Source of the DNA: Sciurus carolinensis
Lineage: Eukaryota; Chordata; Mammalia; Rodentia; Sciuridae
NCBI RefSeq assembly: GCF_902686445.1
Contig: NC_062232.1
Span: 95,094,932 to 95,158,931, forward strand
Direction of reading: 5' to 3'
DNA: 64,000 nt
Shown: in pieces, positions 44,050 through 55,619 of the stretch
Layout of the letters: each line of letters opens with the position of its first letter
Numbering within the stretch: the stretch's first letter is position 1
Notes under the pieces: model-generated
What the model was told of the DNA's origin: nothing
The model's input: only the letters and a program-made list of their open reading frames with translations
Database searches by the model: none
Program-made: the position numbers and the translations under genes

Positions 44050-45283
44050 ATGAATAAGAATAACGGAATAATGATCATATCTCAATAAAAATAGTGAATA
44101 TTAATGGCCTAAACTCATCAATCAAGACACAGGTTGGCAGACTGGATTAAAAAACAAGACCCCACAATATGCTGTCTCCAATAGATTCACCTTTTAGAAG
44201 AAGATATTCACAGACTGAAGGTAAAAAGGATGGGAAAAAACACATCATTCACAAAGATCTCATAAACAAGCAAGGGTTTCTATCCTCATATCAGAAAAAG
44301 TGGACTTCAAGCCAAAGTTAATCAGAAGGGACAAAGGACATTTCATACTGTGTAAAGGAATTATACATCACCAAGACATAACAATTGTAAATATTTTTGC
44401 CCCTTACAATGGAGCATCTACATACATCAAACAAACCTTTCTCTATTTTAAGAAGCAAATAGACCACAACACAATAATACTGGGTGACCTTAACACACCT
44501 CTCTCACCACTGGACAGATCCCCCAAACAAATAAAGAAGCCATAGAACTAAAAAATACAGTTAATAATTTAGACTTCACAAATATATATAGAATATTTCA
44601 CCCATTGATGACTAAATACATATTCTTCTCAGCAGCAAATGGATCCTTCTCTAAAATAGACCACACCTTAGGGCACAAAGCAACTCTTAGCAAATACAAA
44701 AACAATAGAGATAATACCTTGCATTCTATTAGATCATAATGGAATGAAATTAGAAATCAATGATAAAATAAAAAATAGAAACAACTCTAACACCTGGAGA
44801 CTAAATAATGCACTATTGAATGACCAAGTGAGAGCAGTACAAATCAGGGATGAAATAAAAAAAAATACTTAGAGGTAAATAAGAATAGTGATACAATGTA
44901 TCAAAATCTCTGAGATACTATGAAGGCGGTTCTAACAGGAAAGGTCAGTGGTCTTGAGTTCATTCATTAAAAGGTTAGAAAGTCGCCAAATAAAAAATCT
45001 AACATTACATCTCAAAGTCCTAGAAAAAGAAGAGCAAATCAACATCAAAAGCAGAAGACAGGAAATAATTAAAATCACAGCCAAAATCAATGAAACTGAA
45101 ACAAAAAGACAATTCAACAAAATCAACAGAAAAGTTGGTTCTTTGAAAAAATAAATAAAATTAATAAACCATTAGACACACTTACCAAGAGAAGGAGGGA
45201 AAAAAAACTACCAAAATTCATGATGAAAAGGAAATAACACCGTGGACACTACTGAAATACAGATAATAATCAGAAATTATTTT
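44050..45283 (+). pseudogene. L1C ORF2, first part (endonuclease and linker)
   Basis: Endonuclease motifs are visible: NGLNSSI-like at about 44102, FKPKLIRRDK, NIFAPYNG, ILGDLNTPLSPLD (the conserved Asn-containing GDFN is GDLN) and the 'tagatcataatgg' region for the catalytic His. Frames 44300-44545 and 44948-45154 are open. ORF2 stops being L1C at 45283 where L1D is inserted, and resumes at 51092. Confidence 0.85.
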
Positions 45284-45501
45284 TTAATTCATTTTTATTG
45301 TAAACAAATGGGATACATCTTGTTTCTCTGCACATGAGGTACAGGCATACCATTTGTGTAATCAAACATTTACATAGGGTAATAGTTTTTTATTCATTCT
45401 GTTTTTTTTTCTCCCCCCCACAACCCTGTCACCCCTCTTATCCCTCTATAGAATCCCTCCTTCCTCCATTCCTGCCCTCTTCCCACCCCATATATGTGTC
45501 A

Positions 45502-48500
45502 TCATCCGCTTATCAGTGAGATCATTTGTCCTTTGGTTTTTTGAGATTAGCTTATCTCCCTTAGCATGATATTCTCCAACTGCATCCATTTGCCTACAAA
45601 TGCCATAATTTTATTATTATTTATGGCTGAGTAATATTCCATGGTATATATATACCACAGTTTCTTATCCATTCATCAATTGAGGGGCATCTAGGTTGGT
45701 TCCACAATCTGGCTATTGTGAATTGAGCAGCTATGAACATTGATGTGGCTGTATCTCTGTAGTACGCTGATTTTAAGTCCTTTGGGTATAGGCCGAGGAG
45801 TGGGATAGCTGGGTCAAACGGTGGTTCCATTCCAAGTTTTCTAAGGAATCTCCACACTGCTTTCCAGAGTGGCTGCACTAATTTGCAGCCCCACCAGCAA
45901 TGTATGAGTGTACCTTTTTCCCCACATCCTCCCCAACACTTATTTTTGCTTGTATTCTTGATAATCGCCATTCTAATTGGGGTGAGATGGAATCTTAGGT
46001 GGTTTTGATTTGCATTTCTCTTATTACTAGAGGTGTTGAACATTTTTTCATATATCTGTTGATTGCTTGTAGATCTTCTTCTGTGAAGTGTCTATTCATT
46101 TCCTTAGCCCATTTGTTGATTGGGTTGTTTGTATTCTTGGTGTAGAGTTTTTTGAGTTCTTTATATGTTCTGGAAATTAGTGCTTTATCTGAAGTATGAG
46201 TGGCAAAGATTTTCTCCCACTCTGTAGGCTCTCTCTTTGCATTGCTGATAGTTTCCTTTGCTGAGAGAAAGCTATTTAGTTTGAATCTATCCCAGTTATT
46301 GATTTTTGCTTTTATTTCTTGTGCTATGGGAGTCCTGTTAAGGAAGTCTGATCCTAAGTCAACATGATGAAGATTTGGACCTACTTTATCTTCTATAAGA
46401 TGGAGGGTCTCTGGTCTGATTCCAAGGTCCTTGATCCATTTTGAGTTTTGTGCAGGTTAGAGATATGGGTTTAGTTTCATTCTGTTGCATATGGATTTCC
46501 AGTTTTCCCAGCACCATTTGTTGAAGAGGCTATCTTTTCTCCATTGCATATTTTTGGCACCTTTGTCTAGTATGATAAAATTGTATTTACTTGGGTTTGT
46601 GTCCATGTCCTCTATTCTGTACCATTAATCTACCTGTCTATTTTGGTGCCAGTACCATGCCATTTTTGTTACTATTGCTTTGTAGTATAGTTGAAGTTCT
46701 GGTATTGCGATACCCCCTGCTTCACTGTTCCTGCTAAGGATTCCTTTAGCTATTCTGGGTTTTTTATTCTTCCAGATGAATTTCATACTTGCTTGCTCTG
46801 TTTCTGTAAGGTACATCATTGGGATTTTAATTGGAATTGCTTTGAATCTGTATACAAATGGTAGTATGGCCATTTTGACAATATTAATTCTGCCTCTCCA
46901 CGAACATGGAAGATCTTTCCATCTTCTAAGGTTTTCTTTAATTTCTTTCTTTACTGTTGTGTAGTTCTCATTGTAGAGATCTTTTACTTCTTTTGTTAGT
47001 TTGATTCCCAAGTATTCTATATTTTTGGAAGCTATTGTGAATGGGGTAGTTTTCCTGACTTCTCTTTCTGAAGATTCATCACTTATGTATAAAAATGCAT
47101 TGGATTTATGAGTATTAATCTTATATCCTGCTACTTACTGAATTCACTTATGAGTTCTAAAAGTTTTCTGGTGGAATTTTCTGGTTATTCTAAATATATA
47201 ATCATGTCATCAGCAAATAGGGATAGTTTGAGTTCTTCTTTTCCTATTTGTATCCCTTTAATTTTCTTGGTCTGTCTAATTGCTCTGGCTAGAGTTTCAA
47301 GAAAAATGTTGAATAGAAGTGGTGAAAGAGGGCATCCCTGCCTTGTTCCAGTTTTTAGGGGGAATGCTTTCAGTTTTTCACCATTTAGAATGATATTGTC
47401 CATGGGCTTAGCATAGATGGCCTCTACAATGTTAAGGAATGTTCCCATTATCCCTATTTTTTCCAGTGTTTTGAGCATGAAGGGGTGCTGTATTTTATCA
47501 AATGCTTTTTCTGCACCTATCAAAATAATCATGTGATTCTTGACTTTAAATCTATTGATATGGTGAATTACATTTATTGATTTCTGGATGTTGAACCAAC
47601 CTTGCATCTCTGGGATAAAATCCACTCGATTGTGGTGCACTATCTTTTTCATATATTTTTGTATGCTATTTGCTAAGATTTTGTTGAGAATTTTTGCATC
47701 AATATTCATTAAGGATATTGGTCTGAAATTTTCTTTCCTCGATGTGTCTCTGTCTGGTTTAGGTATCAGGGTGATATTGGCTTCATAGAATGAGTTTGGG
47801 AGAGTTCCCTCCTATTTCATGAAATAATTTGAGAAGTATTGGAATGAGCTCTTCTTTAAAGGTTTTGTAGAACTCAGCTGAGAACCCATCTGGTCCCGGA
47901 CTTTTCTTCGTTGGTAGGCTTTTGATGACTTCTTCTATTTCATTACTTGAAACTGATCTTTTTAAATTGTATATGTCCTCCTGGTTCAGTTTAGGTAATT
48001 CATATGTCTCTAGAAACCTGTTCATGTGTTCGAGATTTTCTATTTTGTTGGAGTATAGATTTTCAAAATAGCTTCTAATTATGTTTTGTATTTCGATTGT
48101 GTCTGTTGTGATATTTCCTTGTTCATTTTGAATTTTAGTAATTTGGGTTTTCTCTCTTCTTCTCTTTGTTAGTGTGGCTAAGGGTTTATCAATTTTGTTT
48201 ATTTTTTTCAAAGAACCAACTATTTATTTTGTCAATTTTTTCTATTGTTTCTTTTGTTTCAGTTTCATTGATTTCAGCTCTGATTTTAAATATTTCCTGT
48301 CTTCTACTACTTTTTGGTGTTGCTTTGAGCTGTAGTGTTAGGTCATTTATTTGTTGATTTTTTTTTCTTTTATTGAATGCGCTCCATGAAATAAATTTTC
48401 CTCTAAGTACTGCTTTCATAGTGTCCTGGAGATTTTGATATGTTGTTTCTTTGTTCTCATTTACCTAAGAATTTTTTAATTTCCTTCCTGATATCTTCTG

Positions 48501-49308
48501 TTATCCATTCATCATATAATAGCATATTGTTTAATCTCCAGGTGTTGGAGTAGTTTCTGTTTTTCACTCTGTCATTTATTTCTAATTTCAATCCATTATG
48601 ATCTAATAAAATACAAGATTTATCTCTATCTTCTTGTATTTGCTAACAGTAGCTTTGTGGCATAATATATGGTCTATTTTAGAGAAGGATCCATGTGCTG
48701 CTGAGAAGAAAGTGTATTCGCTCTTTATTGGATGGTATATTCTATAAATGTTCATTAAGTCTAAATTATTGATTGTGTTTTTGAGATCTATGGTTTCTTT
48801 GTTCAATTTTTGTTTGGAGGATCTGTCCAGTGGTGAGAGAGGTGTGTTAAAATCACCAAGTATTATTGTGTTGTGGTCTAATTTCTGGCATTGAGAAGGA
48901 TTTGTTTGACATATATGGATGAGTCACTTTTTGGGGCATAGATATTTATGATTGTTATGTCTTGCTGATTTATGCTTCCCTTAAGCAGTATGAAATGTCC
49001 TTCTTTGTCCCTTCTGACTAACTTTGGCTTGAAGTCCACATTATCTGAAATGAGGATGGATACTCAGCTTTTTTGCTGAGTCCATGTGCATGGTATGTTT
49101 TTCCCGATCCTTTCACCTTTAGTCTATGGGTGTCTCTTTCTATGAGGTGAGTCTCTTGCAGGCAACATATTGTTGGATCTTTGTTCTTAATCCAATCTTC
49201 CAGTCTATGTCTTCTGATTGATGAGTTCAGGTCATTAACATTCAGGGTTATTATTGAGATATGATTTGTATTCCCGGTCATTTCGCTCATTTTTTTTTTT
49301 TTTGACAT
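45502..49308 (-). pseudogene. L1D ORF2 (endonuclease/RT), frameshifted, minus strand
   Basis: The ATG at 49308 gives MSKKKKMSEMTG. Endonuclease motifs LNVNDLN (Gly of the usual NGLN changed to Asp) and QETHL are present, followed by a frameshift at about 49060. Other open pieces are 48806-48603, 48419-48189, 48211-47783 (linker and RT start: [11 protein letters not shown]), 47709-47185 (RT with [12 protein letters not shown] and the FADD active site), 47011-46625 and 46043-45621 (C-terminus with the C-x3-C-x7-H-x4-C cluster). Each break looks like one or a few single-base indels. It cannot give full-length ORF2p as read. Confidence 0.9.
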
Positions 49309-49323
49309 GACTTGATTTCTCCT

Positions 49324-50350
49324 TTATTTGGTTGTTCCTTTAGGGTAATTCCTCCCTTTGCTGATTGCTTCTTTGTTTTTCATCTCTTCCTCATGGAATA
49401 TTTTGCTGAGAATGTTCTGTAATGCTGGCTTTCTTTTTGTAAATTCTTTTAGCTTTTGTTTATCATGGAAGGATTTTATTTCATCATCAAATCTGAAGGT
49501 AAATTTTGCTGAGTATAAGATTCTTGGTTGGCATCCATTTTCTTTCAGGGCTTGAAAAATGTTGTTCCAGGCCCTTCTAGCTTTTAGGGTCTGGATTGAA
49601 AAATCTGCTGATATCCGTATTGGTTTCCCCCTGAATGTAATTTGGTTCTTTTCTCTCACAGCCTTTAAAATTCTGTCTTTATTTTGTATGTTCGGTATTT
49701 TCATTATAATGTGCCTTGGTGTGGCTCTGTTGTAATTTTGTGTATTTGGAGTCCTATAAGCCTCTTGAACTTGATTTCCATTTCATTCTTCAGATTTGGG
49801 AAATTTTCTGATATTATTTCATTGAATAGATTGTTCATTCCTTTGGTTTGTTTCTCTAAGCCTTCCTCAATCCCAATAATTCTTAAATTTGGCCTTTTCA
49901 TGATATCCCATAGTTCTTGTAGATTCTGTTCATGATTTCTTACCATCTTCTCTGTTTGTTCAACTTTGTTTTCAAGATTAAATATTTTGTCTTAAATATC
50001 TGAGGTTCTGTCTTCTAGGTGTTCTATCCTATTGGTTATGCTTTCTATGGAGTTTTTAATTTGGTTTATTGTTTCCTTCATTTCAAGGATTTCTGTTTGA
50101 CTTTTTTCAATATCTCTAACTCTTTATTGAAATGATCTTTTACTTCCTGTATTTGCTCTTTTAACTGTCGATTGGTGCAATCATTCAATGCTTGCATTTG
50201 CTCTCTCATCTCATCGTTTGCTTCCCTGATCATTTTGATTATGTAGATTCTGAACTCCCTTTCTGACATTTCTTCTGCCGTGCTGTCATTGGATTTTATT
50301 GCTATACCATCTAGGTTTGTTTGGGACATTTTCTTCCCTTGTTTTCTCAT
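49324..50350 (-). pseudogene. L1D ORF1, frameshifted, minus strand
   Basis: Starts MRKQGKKMSQTN at 50350. Coiled-coil segment REANDEMREQMQALND without the 11-residue duplication of L1B. Frames 50350-50078, 49946-49704 (RPNLRIIGIEEG, NNLFNEIISENF) and 49704-49324 (ITFRGKPIRISADF, KARRAWNNIFQAL) are successive pieces of one ORF1p. Frameshifts lie near 50090 and 49770. Confidence 0.9.
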
Positions 50351-51091
50351 ATTGTTTAGGTATCTACCCCTCTACTAGTGAAACTCTGAGATATTGCAGA
50401 TTTCCTCTATTGACTAATATTGTCCCTGTAGATTTCCAATAACTCACCTCTTAGCCTTCAGTAGCCTGAAGTCTTGGAGAAACTTGATAATGCGGTGCTC
50501 CACTAGGAAGCTGGCCTTCTAGGGGTGGTGGCCTTCAGGTGGGGTATATTCCCTGGTGACTCTGCGTTGGTCCCGAGTCTCTCAATACCTCCTCTTCTTG
50601 GCTCCTGGGTCTTGTCAAAGGTCCTCTATCCTCCTGTAGGTGCCTCAGGAAGGGAGTTGCCCTTCCAATGATGATGGCCACACCCTCAGAAGTAATTCAA
50701 AATGCCTGCACCAGCCTATAAAGTAGCTCTGGCTAACTCCGTGATGGCGAAAAACCTGGGCATGGTGTTCGGGCGGGATTGTTCTGTGATGGCGTCTGTC
50801 TTTGGCCTAGTGGTTTGGTGGGTTGGCTACCTGCTGCCCAACTCTGTAAGGCAGGTGGGTTGGGTGCCCGCCTGCTACCTCTGAGATGCAAGCAGCTTGA
50901 CTTGCCCGCCAGCCTGCTCCGCGACTGTGACCAACCAGTGATGGCAGCAACCTAGGTGCAGGGGTCAAGTGGTGTTGCTCAGTTATGATGTCTGTCCTTG
51001 GCCTGCTGGCTGGGCGGGCTGGTTATCTGCCCGCCACTTACCTCAAGGATGCAGGCGGCCTGACTCAGCCACCAGCTCGCTCCGCGACTCT
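50351..51091 (-). promoter_or_regulatory. L1D 5' UTR with ~197-bp tandem monomers, minus strand
   Basis: The ORF1-proximal half (50351-50640) matches L1A and partly L1B. The distal half is GC-rich and repeated: plus-strand 'gtgatggc' blocks start at 50741 and 50938, and 'gctccgcgact' closes the units at 50926 and 51089. The second unit is about 34 bp shorter. These monomers are unrelated by eye to the L1B 458-bp unit. The insertion ends inside or at the edge of the second monomer. Confidence 0.8.
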
Positions 51092-52425
51092 AGAAATTAA
51101 TTTGAAATTTATATTCCAAGAAAATAGAATATCTTGAAGACATCAGCAAATTTCTAGAGGCATATGATCTACCCAAATTGAAACAGGAGGATATAGAAAA
51201 TTCAAATATCACCATCAAGCAATGAAATTAAAGATGCCATAAAAATCCTACCACCAAAGAAAAGACCCAGGACCAGATTTATTCTCAGCCAAGTTCTACC
51301 CGTCCTTCAAAGAAGAACTAACACCAATCCTCCTCAAATTATTCCATGAAATGGAAAAGGAGGGAACCCTTCTAAACTCATTCTATGAAGCTAGTATCAC
51401 CCTGATACCAAAACCAGACAAAGACACATCAAGGAAAGAAAACTTCAAACCAAATTCCCTGATAAACATAGATGCAAAAATTCTTAACAAAATATTGGCA
51501 AACCACATACATAAACATATTAAATATATAGTGTGCCATGATAAAGTGGGGTTCATTCCCTAATACTGCTACAAGAAAGTGACCTCCCAAATCTTCACTA
51601 TGTCAGCTTAGGGACTGACTTCCTTAACAAGACCCTGAAGTGCAAGAAGTAACATCAAAAGAATCAATAAATGGAATGGTATTAAACTAAAAAGTTTCTT
51701 CACAGCAAAGGAAACAAACAAGAATGTGGAGAGCCTACGGATTGGGAGAAAGTCTTTGTCACCTGCACCTCAGAGCATTAATCTCCAGGATATATAAAGA
51801 ACACAAAACTTAACACCAAAAAAACCCCAAATGACTCAATCAATAAATGGACTTCACAGAAGAAATATAATCAGTCAACAAATATATGAAAAAAAGTTCA
51901 ACTTCCAGCAATTATAGAAATGCAAATTAAAACTACATGAGATTCCTTCTCACTCCAGTCAGAATGGCAGTGATCAAGGATAACAATAAACGTTAGTGAG
52001 GATATGGGGGAAAAAGTACACTCATTCATTACTGGTGGGACAGCAATTGGTGCAACCACTCTGAAAAGCAGTATGAAAATTCCTCAGAAAACTTGGAATG
52101 AAACCACCATTTGATCCAGCTATCCCACTCTGCAGTCTATACCCAAAAGATTTAATATCAGCATACTATAGTGATGCAGTCACATCAATATTTATAGCAG
52201 CTCAATTCACAATAGATAAGCTGTGGAACCAACCTAGGTGCCCTTCAACAGATGAATGGATAAAGAAAATGTGGTATATGTACATAATGGAATATTACTC
52301 ATCTATAAAAAAGAATAACTTTATGACTTTTTGCTGGTAAATGGATGAATCTGGAGATTATCACACTAAGTGAAATAAGCTAATCCCAAAAAAAATTAAA
52401 GGTTGAATGTTCTCTCTGATATGCA
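51092..52425 (+). pseudogene. L1C ORF2, second part, with the RT core deleted
   Basis: It resumes exactly where 45283 stopped ('atattccaagaaaatagaat') and runs through the linker and early RT (frame 51351-51563: [35 protein letters not shown]). At about 51565 the homology jumps from the 'GFIP' codons to the region after RT ('cttcactatgtcagcttagg'), skipping about 1.3 kb relative to L1B, including the catalytic FADD box. The C-terminal part is open at 52098-52340. Confidence 0.85.
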
Positions 52426-52719
52426 GATGTTAACATACAACAAGGGAGGGAGGGAAAGAATAGAAATTCAATGGATTAGACAAAGGGGAATGAAGGTAAG
52501 AGAGGGGGAGTGGGAATAAGAAAGACAGAAGAGTGAATTGGACATAATTGTCATGTGTTCATATATGAATACATCAGCAGTGGAAACTCCATATTATGTA
52601 CAACCACAAGAATGGGATCTTAATTAGAATAAGTTACATTCTATGTATGTATAATATGTCGGAATACACTCTACTGTCATGTATGTCTATAAACAAAAAA
52701 TAAAAACTAGAAAAAAAGA
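52426..52719 (+). promoter_or_regulatory. L1C 3' UTR
   Basis: Purine-rich ('caagggagggagggaaagaa') and then 'ctactgtcatgtatgtctat', similar to the L1E 3' end ('ctactgtcatgtacaactaa') and unlike L1A/L1D. It ends in an A-rich stretch at 52719. Confidence 0.75.
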
Positions 52720-52732
52720 AATCATATCAAGT

Positions 52733-52839
52733 TTTGTTTGTTTGTTTTGGTTTGGTCTGGGATTTTTTTGCTGGCTATCTAACATGAAGGCTTGTGCATG
52801 CTAGGCAAGCATTCAACCACCGAGCTACAACCTTAGCCC
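52733..52839 (-). mobile_element. ID SINE, minus strand, at the L1C/L1M junction
   Basis: Reversed: 'gggctaaggttgtagctcgg', 'gaatgcttgcctagcatgca', then a degraded B-box part and a T-rich (reversed A-rich) start. TCATATCAAGT flanks it at 52722-52732 and 52840-52850. With the left L1C flank this makes three copies of one host motif. Confidence 0.88.
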
Positions 52840-53052
52840 TCATATCAAGTATTTTTTTCCAACTAAAATGGTAAGAAACTAGAAATCAATAAAACAGGAA
52901 TGCTTACACTTGCCACTTCAATTCTACACAATACTGGAAGTCCTATTAGGCAGTTAGGAAAGAGGAAGAAATAAAGGCACCCACATCCAAAAGAAAGAAT
53001 TTAAGCTGTCTTTATTTGGTGATGACATGATCCTATCTATAGAAAGTCTTCA

Positions 53053-53130
53053 GGCTGGAGATGAACCTCAGCAGTAGAGCACTTGCCTAGAATTTGTGAG
53101 GTCCTAGGTTCCATCTCCAATACAGGAAAA
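53053..53130 (+). mobile_element. ID SINE inside L1M RT region
   Basis: 'ggctggagatgaacctcagc', 'agagcacttgcctagaattt' and 'gtgaggtcctaggttccatc'. Weakly diverged, short tail. Confidence 0.82.
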
Positions 53131-55096
53131 AACAATTTAAAGATTAGACCCAAAACCTCTTGGAACTGATCTTCAAAAAATATTCTGTAAAGTTGCAGAA
53201 TTCAAAATCAACATACCATATGAACAATGAGCTATCTAAAAAATAAACTAAGAAAACAATCTCATTTACAATAGCAAGAAAAAAATATTTTGGAGTAAAT
53301 TTAACCAAAGAGGTATAAGATCTCTATACGGAGAAATATAAAATAATGATGAAAGACACAAAAGATGAAACAAATAAACAGATATTCTGGGTTCATGGAT
53401 TGGAAACATTAATATGATAAAATGTCCACTCTACCCAAATCAATCTACATATTTGATGCCATCCCTATATCAAAATTTCAATGATATTTTTAACAGAAAT
53501 AGGAAAAACAGTGCAAAAATTCTTGTGGAAGCACAAAATACCAGAAATAGCCCAAAGAATCTTGAGCAAAAGGAGAAAGTTAGAGGTATCACAATACCTG
53601 ATTTTAAAATAAAATACAAAGGTATAGTAATGAAAATAGCATGGTCTTCTCATATAAAAAGACTCCTTGCCCAATGGAACACGATAGAAAATTGATAGAG
53701 AAACTCAAACATTTACAGTCAAGTGTTTTTCAACAAAGGTGCTAAGAACACAGAACAATTTCTACAATAAATGGCATTGGGGAAACTGGATATCCATATG
53801 AAGAAGAATGAATATGGATTTTTAATTCACACCACATAAGAAAATCAAGTGCAAATGGATTAAAGACTTAAATATAAGACCTGAAACTATAAAATTACTA
53901 GGAGAAACCTCCATGACATAGGTATGCATGATGAGTTATTGCACATCATGTAAAAGGCATAGACAACATAAGCAAAAAAAGGAAACTACAAATTTCTGCA
54001 TAGTAAAGAAAACAAAAGAGAGTAGAGATAGCCTATGGATCGGAAGAAAATATTTGCATATCGTACTTCTAATAAGGGATTCAACACAATATAAGGAACT
54101 CAATTCGATAGCAAGAAATCAAATAATTTGATTAATAATGGGCAAAGGATCTAAAGAGACATTTCTCAAAAGAAGACATATGAGTGGCTGACAGATAAAT
54201 TTAAAAAATGTTCAGTATCACTAATCATCAGGAAATGCAAATCAAAACCATAATGAGATACCACTTTACGACTACCAAATGGCTATCATGAAAAAAAAGA
54301 AAAGAAAAATACCAAGTGCTGGCAAGCATGTGGAGAAAAGGGAATCCTGGTACACTGTTGGTGAGAATGTAAATTAGTATGGGCATTATGGAAAACAGTA
54401 TGCAGGTTCCCTAAAAAAAATTAAAAACAGAATTAACGTATGATCCAACAAACCCACTTCTGGTTATGCATCCAAAGGAAGGGAAATAAGTATGTTGAAG
54501 AGACATTTTCACTACCATGTTCATTGTAGCATTAATTCACAATAACCAATATATGGAATCAACCCAGTGGTCCATCACCTGAGACTTGGTAAAGGAAATG
54601 TGTATGTACAATGGAATCCTGTCATTTGGGACAATATGGATGAAACTGGAGAACACTATACTAAGTTAAATAATCCAGGCACAGAAAGTCAAATATTACA
54701 TGATCTTGCTTATATGTAGAATTTAAAAGATTGAACTCATAAGCAGAAGGTAGAATGGTTTTTACCAAAGTTTAGAGGATCAGGGAGGCATCTGGAAGAG
54801 GAGACATTGGTCAAACAGTACGTTTCAATTAGACAGTAGGGAAATGTTTTAGGAATATGTTCTATCGCACAGTATGGTTAGTGTAGTTAATAATTATTGT
54901 ATATTTCAAAATTGCTGAAAGAGTGAATTGTAAAAGTTTCTCACAACAGAAAGAAATTAATAAGCAAGTGATGTGATAGATATGTTACTTAGCCTGATTT
55001 AATCACTCCACAATGTATACACATATCATATACCAAAACATCACATTGTCACATTGTATCCCACACATGTATAAGTATCATTAGTTAAACAATGAC

Positions 55097-55300
55097 TTTT
55101 AAACTGGGCATGATGGCACATGCCTGTAATCCCATTAAATCAGGAGCCTGAAGCAAGAGGATTGCAAATTTGAGGCCACCCTGGGCAACATATTGAGACG
55201 CTGTCCTCAAAATAAAGATTAAAAAAAAAAAAAAGCAGGACTGGGGATGGGATGTAGCTCAGAGGTAGACACTCCTAGGTTAAATCCTTACTACAACAAA
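55097..55300 (+). mobile_element. B1-dID dimeric SINE
   Basis: 'ctgggcatgatggcacatgc', 'gaggccaccctgggcaacat' (B1), an A-run, then a shortened ID half 'gggatgtagctcagaggtag' and 'cctaggttaaatccttacta'. It lies just past the L1M 3' end. Confidence 0.88.
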
Positions 55301-55354
55301 AGCATAAAATAAAAATTAAAAAATAATAAAAAGTTTAAAAGATATGTTGTGGGG

Positions 55355-55440
55355 CTGGTGGGGGGCAGGGGAATAGCTCAGCGGTAAAAACACTTAGCAT
55401 GCATGAAGCCATGGGCTCCATCCCCAACTCTGAAATAAAA
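55355..55440 (+). mobile_element. ID SINE, diverged
   Basis: 'ggaatagctcagcggtaaaa', 'acttagcatgcatgaagcca' and 'tgggctccatccccaactct'. Confidence 0.78.
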
Positions 55441-55472
55441 AATGAAAACATGATATAACAAAACTCATGGGA

Positions 55473-55612
55473 TTGGGCTGGGCTTGTGGCTCAGTGGTAG
55501 AGCACTCGCCTAGCATGTGTGAAGCACCAGGTTCAATTCTCAGCACCACATATAAATATATAAAATAAAGATATTGTGTCCACCTACAACTAAAAAATAA
55601 AATAATAATAAT
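55473..55612 (+). mobile_element. ID SINE with extended STRID-like tail
   Basis: 'gggcttgtggctcagtggta', 'gagcactcgcctagcatgtg' and 'caggttcaattctcagcacc', then 'aaagatattgtgtccaccta' and an A-rich end. 'ctYatgggat' occurs on both sides (about 55463 and 55623), probably a short TSD. Confidence 0.9.
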
Positions 55613-55619
55613 AAAAAAA

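Larger units (their letters stand above)
45284..51091 (-). mobile_element. L1D: full-length rodent L1, minus strand, inserted in L1C ORF2
   Basis: Its 3' end with reversed poly(A) (T-rich) is at 45284 and its 5' end at 51091. L1C sequence AGAAATTATTTT (45272-45283) recurs as AGAAATTAATTT (51092-51103), a TSD with one mismatch. Order on the minus strand: 5' UTR 51091-50351, ORF1 50350-49324, ORF2 49308-45502, 3' UTR 45501-45284. All ORFs carry frameshifts. The sequence is close to L1B in coding regions but has another 5' UTR and the long-type 3' UTR without the telomere-like segment. Confidence 0.92.
40905..52719 (+). mobile_element. L1C: full-length older rodent L1 inside L1M, split by L1D
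   Basis: L1C covers 40905-45283 and 51092-52719. Its 5' end begins with a YY1-type CCAAGATGGCAGATTAGAGG (40912-40931). Order: long 5' UTR, ORF1 (42796 to about 43910), ORF2 (44050-45283, then 51092 to about 52425, with the RT core deleted near 51565) and 3' UTR. The duplicated host motif 'aaaTTATATCAAG / aaaTCATATCAAG' at about 40891-40903 and 52719-52731 marks its TSD. It contains two ID SINEs and L1D, so it is older than those. Its sequence differs clearly from L1A, L1B and L1D, suggesting an older subfamily. Confidence 0.85.
38330..55085 (+). mobile_element. Ancient L1M host element, interrupted by L1E, L1C and SINEs
   Basis: L1M sequence is at about 38330-38612 (ORF1-ORF2 spacer, ORF2 start), 38850-39060 and 40448-40890 (endonuclease region: 'gcaatacaataatagtatgg', 'tatacattcttctcaggtac'), then 52851-55085. 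The last part holds RT ('tggtgatgacatgatcctat' at about 53020, the xADD box altered to G-DD), the C-terminal region and a 3' UTR ending in L1MA/MB style ('atcactccacaatgtataca'). L1C split it at 'tYatatcaagt': the motif appears at 40895-40904 and resumes at 52840-52850. No ORF survives. Confidence 0.78.

Noticed and set aside
50741..51089. Tandem repeats that might be a CRISPR-like or satellite array
   Set aside because: There are only two diverged units of about 197 bp without spacer structure, at the 5' end of an L1. They are promoter monomers.
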